In this document: positions 1 to 5,331 of the stretch, one piece after another
How the letters are laid out: every line of letters starts with the position of its first letter
Numbering within the stretch: the first letter of the stretch is position 1
Assembly (NCBI RefSeq): GCF_020742175.1
Contig: NZ_DYXM01000171.1
Coordinates: 1 to 7,682 of the forward strand
DNA: 7,682 nucleotides
Reading direction: 5' to 3'
Source of the DNA: Dietzia timorensis
GTDB taxonomy: Bacteria; Actinomycetota; Actinomycetes; Mycobacteriales; Mycobacteriaceae
The notes under the pieces: generated by a model
The model's input: only the letters and a program-made list of their open reading frames with translations
Database searches by the model: none
Told to the model about the DNA's origin: nothing
Translations under genes and position numbers: made by a program

Positions 1-620
1 CGATCCAGCTGCTGCTGCCCGGCGTGCCGTTCCTGTTCCAGGGGCAGGAGATCGGAGCCGTCAACCAGGACTTTCGCGACATCGGCGAACTGCGCGACGT
101 CGAATCGCTGAACCGCTATGACGAGCTGCGAGCCGCCGGTGCAAGCACCGACGAAGCGTTCGCGCAGGTACTTCCCGGGGCGCGGGACCACGCCCGCGTG
201 CCGATGCGATGGGCGCCGACGGCGGAGGTAGGAGAGAAGTGGTGGCAGCCGGCGGCCGAGTGCTCGGCCGGGTTCACCGTCGCCGAGCAGGCCGGCGACC
301 CGGAATCGGTGCTCGAATTCCACCGGGCGCTCATCCGCCTGCGGCGGGCAGAACCGGCTCTGACGTCGGAGGAGGTCGAATTCCCGCGGCCGCGCTCTCG
401 CGACTACTTTGCGTGGATCCGCCGGGACCCGGGAACGAGCACGGAGATCGCGATCGAGGTCAACCTGACCGCACGGGCGATCGCGCGGCCCGGGGAGGTG
501 GGCACGTCCGACGTCATACTTGCCGCCAACACGGCAGGTGGCGAGCGCGGCGACGAGATGGCGCCATTCGAGGTCACGGTGTCGCGGAGAGGGGAGGCGG
601 TACAGGGTTCGCCGAAATAG
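1..620 (+). CDS. GH13-family alpha-glucosidase (oligo-1,6-glucosidase-like), 3' part only
   Basis: This is the C-terminal 205 or so residues of a glycoside hydrolase family 13 enzyme; the gene begins before the window, and the visible frame opens at base 3. The stretch PFLFQGQEIG followed by RDVESLNRYDEL matches the end of the catalytic barrel in oligo-1,6-glucosidase, alpha-glucosidase and trehalose-6-phosphate hydrolase proteins. GARDHARVPMRW at about bases 177-212 is the family's RDxxRTPMQW block, here with Arg in place of the usual Gln. FHRALIRLRRAEPAL begins the helix leading into the C-terminal beta domain, which is followed by a YFAWIRRD strand. The catalytic Asp and Glu residues lie upstream and cannot be checked. 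The family hydrolyses alpha-1,4 or alpha-1,6 glucosidic bonds of short malto- or isomalto-oligosaccharides in the cytoplasm. The exact substrate cannot be told from this fragment. Its stop codon lies inside the first sulfur operator of the next gene. Confidence 0.88.
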   Translation, partial: IQLLLPGVPFLFQGQEIGAVNQDFRDIGELRDVESLNRYDELRAAGASTDEAFAQVLPGARDHARVPMRWAPTAEVGEKWWQPAAECSAGFTVAEQAGDPESVLEFHRALIRLRRAEPALTSEEVEFPRPRSRDYFAWIRRDPGTSTEIAIEVNLTARAIARPGEVGTSDVILAANTAGGERGDEMAPFEVTVSRRGEAVQGSPK

Positions 621-637
621 ACAGAGCGGTCTACACT
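608..637 (+). promoter_or_regulatory. Candidate promoter of the cysD-cysNC operon
   Basis: TACACT at 632-637 is a reasonable -10 hexamer. A weak -35-like TTCGCC lies at 608-613, 18 bases upstream. The predicted start of transcription would be near 644, inside operator box 2, and the -10 spans the end of box 1, the spacer and the first base of box 2. This geometry would allow simple repression by a bound regulator. The -35 match is poor, so the promoter assignment rests mainly on the -10 and its position. Confidence 0.4.
618..633. promoter_or_regulatory. McbR-type operator, box 1 (TAGAC-N6-GTCTA)
   Basis: The 16 bases TAGACAGAGCGGTCTA match exactly the inverted repeat TAGAC-N6-GTCTA, known as the binding site of McbR, the TetR-type repressor of methionine and cysteine biosynthesis in Corynebacterium glutamicum. 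The box starts on the stop codon of the upstream glucosidase gene and ends 42 bases before the cysD start. Location before a sulfate-activation operon agrees with the role of that regulator. That an McbR orthologue exists in this genome and binds here is inference. Confidence 0.72.
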
Positions 638-652
638 AGACCAGTCTGTCTA
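637..652. promoter_or_regulatory. McbR-type operator, box 2 (TAGAC-N6-GTCTA)
   Basis: TAGACCAGTCTGTCTA is a second exact copy of the TAGAC-N6-GTCTA pattern, three bases (CAC) after box 1, so the two boxes repeat every 19 bases. The symmetry extends beyond each box: the pair as a whole (616-633 against 637-654) is an inverted repeat with 16 of 18 positions complementary. Such an arrangement would let two repressor dimers sit side by side over the promoter. It ends 23 bases before the cysD start codon and 13 bases before its ribosome binding site. Confidence 0.72.
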
Positions 653-675
653 TTGCAATTGGATTGGGAGGAAAC

Positions 676-1602
676 GTGACGGCACCTGCCCAGGCCGCTA
701 CCCAAGAGCTCTCGCATCTCGATGCGCTGGAAGCCGAGTCGGTCCACATTTTTCGTGAGGTCGCTGCCCAGTTCGAGCGCCCCGGAATGCTTTTTTCCGG
801 CGGCAAGGATTCGGTGGTGATGTTCCACCTGGCGCGGAAGGCCTTCTGGCCGGCGCCGATGCCGTTCCCTCTCATGCACGTCGACACCGGACACAACTTC
901 GACGAGGTCATCGAGTACCGCGACCGCGTCGTCGCCGAAACCGGCACGCGGCTCGTCGTCTCGAGCGTCCAGGACGATATCGATGCCGGCCGCGTCATCG
1001 AGGACACGAGTCCCGGCGCCTCACGCAACCGCCTGCAGACCGTGTCGCTGCTGCGCGGGATCCAGGAGAACCGCTTCGACGCGGTGTTCGGTGGCGCCCG
1101 CCGCGACGAGGAGAAGGCCCGTGCCAAGGAGCGCGTGTTCTCCTTCCGCGACGCGTTCGGCGCGTGGGATCCGCGCGCTCAGCGCCCGGAACTGTGGAGC
1201 CTCTACAACGGTAAGCACCGGCGCGGCGAGCACATCCGCGTTTTCCCGCTGTCCAACTGGACCGAGCTGGACATCTGGGAGTACATCGCCCGCGAGAACA
1301 TCGACCTGCCGCCGATCTATTACGCGCACGAGCGCGAGGTGCTCGAGCGCGACGGCATGCTGCTCGCCAACACCCGTTTCCTCAAGCTGTTCGAGGGCGA
1401 GACGTTCCACACTGAGACCGTCCGCTTCCGCACCGTAGGCGATGCGACATGCACCGGCGCCGTCGAATCGACCGCGTCGACGAACGCCGAGGTCGTCGCC
1501 GAGGTCGCCGCGACGCGCATCACCGAGCGCGGCGCCACGCGCGCCGACGACCGCATCTCCGAGGCCGGAATGGAAGACCGCAAGAAGGAAGGCTACTTCT
1601 GA
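676..1602 (+). CDS. cysD: Sulfate adenylyltransferase subunit 2 (ATP sulfurylase small subunit)
   Basis: CysD, with the GTPase subunit CysN, makes adenosine 5'-phosphosulfate (APS) and pyrophosphate from sulfate and ATP in the cytoplasm, the first step of sulfate assimilation. The 308-residue protein has the usual family length. It carries the PP-loop ATP-pyrophosphatase motif SGGKDS at residues 41-46, HVDTGHNFDEV at 68-78, GGARRDEEKARAKER at 139-153, PLSNWTELDIWEYI at 191-204, the family block FRTVGDATCTGAVES at 251-265, and the conserved tail RISEAGMEDRKKEGYF. I chose the GTG at 676 because GGGAGGAAA at 666-674 is a ribosome binding site just before it; a TTG at 664 in the same frame overlaps that site. 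It is the first gene after two McbR-type boxes, and its stop codon overlaps the cysNC start by one base, implying translational coupling. Confidence 0.96.
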   Translation: MTAPAQAATQELSHLDALEAESVHIFREVAAQFERPGMLFSGGKDSVVMFHLARKAFWPAPMPFPLMHVDTGHNFDEVIEYRDRVVAETGTRLVVSSVQDDIDAGRVIEDTSPGASRNRLQTVSLLRGIQENRFDAVFGGARRDEEKARAKERVFSFRDAFGAWDPRAQRPELWSLYNGKHRRGEHIRVFPLSNWTELDIWEYIARENIDLPPIYYAHEREVLERDGMLLANTRFLKLFEGETFHTETVRFRTVGDATCTGAVESTASTNAEVVAEVAATRITERGATRADDRISEAGMEDRKKEGYF

Positions 1603-3548
1603 TGACCACCACCGACATCGGAACGTCTCTCGCCCAGGTAGGGCTCGACGAGCAGGCCGACCTTCTGCGCATCGCCACCGCCGGCTCGGTCGACGACGGC
1701 AAGTCCACACTCATCGGCCGGCTGCTGTTCGACTCGAAGGCGATCTTCGAGGACCAGCTCGCCTCCGTCGAGGCGACCTCGGAGAAGCGCGGCGACGAAT
1801 ACACCGACCTCGCGCTGCTCACCGACGGCCTACGCTCGGAGCGCGAGCAGGGCATCACGATCGACGTCGCCTACCGCTATTTCTCGACCCCGCGGCGCAA
1901 ATTCATCATCGCCGACACCCCGGGCCACGTGCAGTACACGCGCAACATGGTCACCGGCGCGTCGACGGCGGACGTCGCGATCATCCTCATCGACGCGCGC
2001 AAGGGCGTGCTCGAGCAGACGCGCCGCCACTCGTACCTGTCCTCGCTGCTGGGCATCCCGAACCTCGTGGTGTGCGTGAACAAGATGGATCTCGTCGACT
2101 ACGACGAGGCCGTGTTCCGCTCGATCCACGCCGATTTCGACGAGTTCGCCGGGAACCTCTCGGTGGGCCGGATCGATTTCGTCCCGATCAGCGCGCTCAA
2201 GGGCGACAACGTCGTCACCAAGGTCTCCGACGTCCCCGGCTCCTCGGACGCGATGCCGTGGTACGAGGGCCCGACGATGCTCGACCTGCTCGAGACGATC
2301 CGCGTCGCGCACTCGGAGGCTGACGGCGAGTTCCGTTTCCCCGTGCAGTACGTGATCCGCCCGCAGCGTTCGGACGGGCTCGACCACCGCTCCTTCGCGG
2401 GCACGATCGCCGGCGGCACCGTGACCGAGGGAGACGAGATCGTCGTCCTCCCGAAGGGTCAGCGCTCCGCCGTCACCAAGATCTGGGCGCCGGGTGGCCG
2501 GGAGGTCACCTCCGCCAGGGCTGGCGAGGCCGTGACCATCGCGATCGCCGACGAAATCGACATCGTGCGCGGCGAAATGCTCGCGCACGCCGATGCGCAG
2601 CCGAAGCGCGGCACCGAACTCTCGGCGACCGTGTGCTGGTTCGCCGACGACTCCGAGCTCACCCCCGGACGTAACTACCTGCTCAAGCAGACGACCCGCG
2701 AGACGCGCAGCGTCGTCACCGCGCTCGACCACCGGCTCGATGTCAACACTCTCGCCACGGACGCGGATGCGGAGACGCTCGCGCTCAACGAGATCGGCCG
2801 GGTCACCCTGCGCACGCAGTCCCCGCTCATGTACGACAAGTACGGCGTGAACCGCACCACGGGCGCGTTCATCCTCGTCGACGAGGTCACTGGCGACACC
2901 GTCGCCGCCGGCATGATCGAGGGCGCAGGCGAAACCGAATCCGGTGTCGTGTGGCACGCCGGGGCGGTCTCGTCCGGGGATCGTGCCGCTCTGCTCGGTT
3001 CTGACGGCGCACGCCGCACCATCTGGTTGACCGGGCTCTCGGGCTCGGGCAAATCGTCGATCGCCACGGAAGTAGAGAAGGCGCTGCTCTCGGCGGGGCA
3101 CAACGCGTATGTGCTCGACGGAGACAACCTGCGCCACGGCCTGAACTCCGATCTCGGCTTCAGCGAGTCCGACAGGACCGAGAACATCCGCCGCACCGCG
3201 GAGGTCGCGGCGCTGCTCACCGACGCCGGAGTCGTCGCGATCTGCGCACTCATCTCGCCGCTCGCGTCTCAGCGCGAACAGGCGCGGCAGGCGCACGACC
3301 GCCTCGGCGTCGAGTTCACCGAGGTCTTCGTCGACACGCCCCTCGAAGAGTGCGAGAAGCGCGACCCGAAGGGCATGTACGCGAAGGCGCGCGCCGGGGA
3401 GATCGAGAACTTCACCGGTGTTTCCGCCCCCTACGAGGCGCCGAAGAACCCCGATCTGCACATCACACCCGAGGTGGGCACGGCGGCCGAAGCCGCCGAG
3501 CGCATCGTCGCACGGCTCTTCGGCGACGACACCTCGACCGTGATCTAG
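1602..3548 (+). CDS. cysNC: Bifunctional sulfate adenylyltransferase subunit 1 / adenylylsulfate kinase
   Basis: This 648-residue fusion protein couples APS synthesis to its phosphorylation to PAPS. The N-terminal part is an EF-Tu-like GTPase that drives ATP sulfurylase with CysD: P-loop GSVDDGKS at 28-35, switch I GITIDVAYRYF at 84-94, DTPGH at 105-109, NKMD at 160-163 and SALKGDN at 197-203, followed by beta-barrel domains to about residue 445. The C-terminal part from about 468 is APS kinase: Walker A GLSGSGKS at 478-485, DGDNLRHGLN at 506-515, ISPLASQREQAR at 551-562 with the conserved Ser552 (phospho-acceptor position in the family), and KGMYAKARAGEIENFTG at 590-606. Every key motif in both halves is intact. 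The layout is like mycobacterial CysNC. The ATG at 1602 overlaps the cysD stop (TGATG) and follows GAAGGAAGG at 1583-1592. An in-frame extension upstream lies inside cysD and was discarded. Confidence 0.96.
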   Translation: MTTTDIGTSLAQVGLDEQADLLRIATAGSVDDGKSTLIGRLLFDSKAIFEDQLASVEATSEKRGDEYTDLALLTDGLRSEREQGITIDVAYRYFSTPRRKFIIADTPGHVQYTRNMVTGASTADVAIILIDARKGVLEQTRRHSYLSSLLGIPNLVVCVNKMDLVDYDEAVFRSIHADFDEFAGNLSVGRIDFVPISALKGDNVVTKVSDVPGSSDAMPWYEGPTMLDLLETIRVAHSEADGEFRFPVQYVIRPQRSDGLDHRSFAGTIAGGTVTEGDEIVVLPKGQRSAVTKIWAPGGREVTSARAGEAVTIAIADEIDIVRGEMLAHADAQPKRGTELSATVCWFADDSELTPGRNYLLKQTTRETRSVVTALDHRLDVNTLATDADAETLALNEIGRVTLRTQSPLMYDKYGVNRTTGAFILVDEVTGDTVAAGMIEGAGETESGVVWHAGAVSSGDRAALLGSDGARRTIWLTGLSGSGKSSIATEVEKALLSAGHNAYVLDGDNLRHGLNSDLGFSESDRTENIRRTAEVAALLTDAGVVAICALISPLASQREQARQAHDRLGVEFTEVFVDTPLEECEKRDPKGMYAKARAGEIENFTGVSAPYEAPKNPDLHITPEVGTAAEAAERIVARLFGDDTSTVI

Positions 3549-3572
3549 CCCTGTGTCGGGGACTCTCCTCTG

Positions 3573-4544
3573 ATGGCCGAATTCCTGGCAAGCCAGGCAC
3601 CGATCCTCATGCTCGTGAGCCTGGGGATCGGTGTCGTCATCGGCCTCACCGGCATGGGCGGGGGCGCGCTCATGACGCCCGCGCTCGTGCTGCTCGGCAT
3701 CCCGCCGACGGTGGCCGTCGCGAACGATCTCGTCGTCAACGCGGCGAACAAAGTCGTCGGCGGGGCCGTGCACTTCAAGCGCGGGAAACCGAACCTCAAG
3801 ATCGCGATGTGGCTGGTCATCGGCTCGGTGCCGACGGCCTACTTCGGGGCGTGGCTCGTCCACGCGATCGGCGCGGACGATATCCAGGGCCTGCTCAAGC
3901 GGGCGATCGGTGTCACGCTTCTCGTCGCGGCGTCGGCGTACGTGCTGCGCGCCTATCTCGAGCTGATCGGCAAGATCTCGTCCGGAACCGACGAGAATCC
4001 GCCCGTGCGAATCGTGCCGACCTTGATCATCGGTCTCGTCGGCGGTCTCATGGTCGGAGTCACCTCGGTCGGCTCGGGGACGCTCATCATGATGTGCATC
4101 ATGCTGCTCTATCCGACGCTCGCTCCGCTTCGGCTCGTCGGCACCGACCTCGTACAGGCCGTGCCTCTCGTCATGGCCGCCGCGGTCGGACATTTGATGG
4201 TTACCGGCGTCGACTGGGCGCTCGTGTGGCCGCTGCTCATCGGCGGCACCATCGGGACGTTCATCGGCTCTCGGCTTGCGCCGTGGATGCCGTCGGGAAT
4301 CATCCGCCGATCGATTTCAATCGTCCTCGCGCTTACCGGTATCGCGATGCTCGGTGCACCGCCGGTTCTCCTGGCGTTCCTCGCCGCCGGCGCGGTTCTG
4401 CTCGGACCGGCAGTGTGGGGGTGGGTGCGTCACGCCACCGGGCATGACGCCTTCCCGGGAGTGCACCATCGACACGAGAAGAAGGCCGAGGCGGCCCGCC
4501 AATCCCAGAAAACGGAAGGGCCGGATCCCGATTTCGTGATCTAG
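3573..4544 (+). CDS. TauE/SafE (TSUP) family membrane transporter, probable sulfur oxyanion permease
   Basis: This 323-residue protein is a TauE/SafE-family carrier with about eight hydrophobic segments and two related halves. The first half has GLTGMGGGALMTPAL at 24-38 and NAANKVVGGAVHFKRG at 57-71, and the second has GLVGGLMVGVTSVGSGTLI at 154-172 and GTDLVQAVPLVMAAAVGHL at 190-208. The last 35 residues are hydrophilic, rich in His, Lys and Glu, and probably cytoplasmic. Family members move sulfite, sulfoacetate, sulfate or other small anions. Placement 24 bases after cysNC, with a GGGGA ribosome binding site at 3558-3562, points to co-transcription with sulfate activation. A TSUP protein next to cysDN in Corynebacterium glutamicum (CysZ) is linked to sulfate uptake, so a sulfate-import role is the leading inference, with sulfite export as the alternative. 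Its stop codon overlaps that of the convergent TetR gene. Confidence 0.87.
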   Translation: MAEFLASQAPILMLVSLGIGVVIGLTGMGGGALMTPALVLLGIPPTVAVANDLVVNAANKVVGGAVHFKRGKPNLKIAMWLVIGSVPTAYFGAWLVHAIGADDIQGLLKRAIGVTLLVAASAYVLRAYLELIGKISSGTDENPPVRIVPTLIIGLVGGLMVGVTSVGSGTLIMMCIMLLYPTLAPLRLVGTDLVQAVPLVMAAAVGHLMVTGVDWALVWPLLIGGTIGTFIGSRLAPWMPSGIIRRSISIVLALTGIAMLGAPPVLLAFLAAGAVLLGPAVWGWVRHATGHDAFPGVHHRHEKKAEAARQSQKTEGPDPDFVI

Positions 4545-5161
4545 TCCCGCGCCGCAGGATTGTTGTTCAGCCTCCCGGCGATAGCGCGGCAATACCCGAG
4601 GTACTGCGAGACGATGTCGTCCGGATCGAGCTTCCCGCCGGGCCGGTACCAATTCGCGATCGACACGCACAGCGAGGAAATCGCGCGGGCGGCGTCCACG
4701 GGGGAGGGGCAGTCGAATTCGCCCGCCTCGTTCCCATCGGCGATCGCCGAGGAGATCATCGCCTGCTCCGCATCGCGGGAGGCCACGTGAACCGCACGGA
4801 CCTCGGGATCCATGCTCCGCATCTCGGTCGAGGCGACAAATGCCTGCTGCCTTCTGGCGAGGTGGAAAAGGATCAGCGCGGTGATGACGTTGTCGAAACG
4901 GCCCGCCGGAGTCCCGTCGGAGTCGGCCTCGGCGGCGCGGGTGTGCTCCAGGAGTTCCTCCATCGCCGCGCCGACAACACCGTCGAGAAGCGACTGCTTA
5001 GAGCGGTGGTGGTGGTAGAGGCCGGGTACGGACAGGCCGGCGGCGTCGGCAACCATGCGGATCGACGTGCCGTGATATCCGTGCGCGGCGAAACACTCCA
5101 ACGCCGCGCGTAGCGAGGCGTCGAGTCTGTCGTCGCCGAACTCGCTCCAGTTCGCGACCAT
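4541..5161 (-). CDS. TetR/AcrR-family transcriptional regulator
   Basis: This encodes a 206-residue one-component repressor with a typical TetR layout. Residues 12-60 form the DNA-binding domain (AALECFAAHGYHGTSIRMVA, then AAGLSVPGLYHHHRSKQSLL), with the helix-turn-helix at about 34-53. The remainder is an all-alpha ligand-binding and dimerisation domain. The segment IANWYRPGGKL at 168-178 followed by IVSQYLGYCRAIAG resembles the C-terminal part of KstR2-like regulators, many of which sense acyl-CoA thioesters; the ligand here is unknown. I chose the ATG at 5161 because AGGAGG (minus strand, 5166-5171) precedes it by four bases; a GTG at 5230 would add 23 residues that do not look like TetR sequence. 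It is divergent from the MFS gene, suggesting it represses that operon and possibly itself. It does not resemble McbR, so it is unlikely to act on the sulfur boxes. Confidence 0.93.
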   Translation of the reverse strand: MVANWSEFGDDRLDASLRAALECFAAHGYHGTSIRMVADAAGLSVPGLYHHHRSKQSLLDGVVGAAMEELLEHTRAAEADSDGTPAGRFDNVITALILFHLARRQQAFVASTEMRSMDPEVRAVHVASRDAEQAMISSAIADGNEAGEFDCPSPVDAARAISSLCVSIANWYRPGGKLDPDDIVSQYLGYCRAIAGRLNNNPAARD

Positions 5162-5190
5162 CGAACCTCCTGTGAATTGTGCGGATTTCG

Positions 5191-5196
5191 ATATTA
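5191..5196 (-). promoter_or_regulatory. Candidate -10 element of the TetR gene
   Basis: Read on the minus strand this is TAATAT, close to the consensus -10, 29 bases before the chosen ATG at 5161, in a locally AT-rich patch. No good -35 is seen 16-18 bases further upstream, which is not rare in actinobacterial promoters. Assignment is tentative. Confidence 0.35.
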
Positions 5197-5210
5197 CTCG
5201 GCCGACGGGG

Positions 5211-5240
5211 TTGACTTCGGCGGGTGTCACAGATCACACT
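5211..5240 (+). promoter_or_regulatory. Candidate promoter of the MFS-phosphotransferase operon
   Basis: TTGACT at 5211-5216 matches five of six bases of the -35 consensus, and CACACT at 5235-5240 is an acceptable -10 at a spacing of 18 bases. Transcription would begin near 5247, directly at the palindrome 5248-5265, leaving an 85-base leader before the ATG at 5332. The -10 is only moderate, so confidence is limited. Confidence 0.42.
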
Positions 5241-5247
5241 ATCAGGA

Positions 5248-5265
5248 ACCGAGCGATCGTTCGGT
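5248..5265. promoter_or_regulatory. 18-bp near-palindrome, candidate TetR-family operator
   Basis: ACCGAGCGATCGTTCGGT is symmetric at eight of nine base pairs around its centre, the single mismatch being the sixth pair (G against T). Size and symmetry are typical of TetR-family operators. It lies between the divergent TetR and MFS genes and just downstream of the best promoter candidate, where a bound protein would block transcription. That the neighbouring TetR protein binds it is inferred from position. Confidence 0.5.
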
Positions 5266-5274
5266 CGGGAGTGT

Positions 5275-5294
5275 ACGGGCAATTGCGTGCCCGT
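5275..5294 (+). promoter_or_regulatory. Perfect inverted repeat in the MFS leader (hairpin or second operator)
   Basis: ACGGGCA at 5275-5281 and TGCCCGT at 5288-5294 are perfectly complementary seven-base arms around the six bases ATTGCG. In RNA this would form a compact GC-rich hairpin about 37 bases before the start codon. It could also be a second protein-binding palindrome. No run of T follows, so it is not a convincing intrinsic terminator. Confidence 0.35.
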
Positions 5295-5331
5295 TCGAAG
5301 CTCCCTCCTTTTCCCGAGTAGGAGAAGCACC

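Noticed and set aside
664..675. TTG at 664 as the cysD start.
   Set aside because: The extra codons consist of the ribosome binding site itself (GGGAGGAAA); GTG at 676 is correctly spaced.
1449..1601. A 51-residue N-terminal extension of CysNC in the same frame.
   Set aside because: It lies wholly inside cysD and is an Arg-rich peptide, whereas the ATG at 1602 has a ribosome binding site and the expected start of the family.
1830..4193. A 787-codon open frame on the minus strand opposite cysNC and the TSUP gene.
   Set aside because: Its peptide is dominated by Arg, Asp, Glu, His and Gly with no domain logic, it lies opposite two clearly real genes, and long antisense frames are common in high-GC DNA.
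3350..4447. A 365-codon plus-strand frame spanning the end of cysNC and most of the TSUP gene.
   Set aside because: Arg/His-rich low-complexity peptide in another frame of two well-supported genes; no recognisable motif.
4500..4560. A bidirectional intrinsic terminator between the convergent genes.
   Set aside because: Only a short GGATCC-centred palindrome is present, with no long stem and no T-run.
4541..5161. The TetR protein as the McbR-type regulator of the boxes before cysD.
   Set aside because: Its DNA-binding domain (GTSIRMVADAAGLSVPGLYHH) is unlike that of McbR as I recall it, it is divergent from the MFS gene, and no TAGAC-N6-GTCTA site lies near it.
5224..5331. GTG at 5224 as the start of the MFS transporter, adding 36 residues.
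   Set aside because: It lies upstream of the predicted transcription start and runs through the operator and hairpins; the ATG at 5332 has AGGAGA six bases before it.
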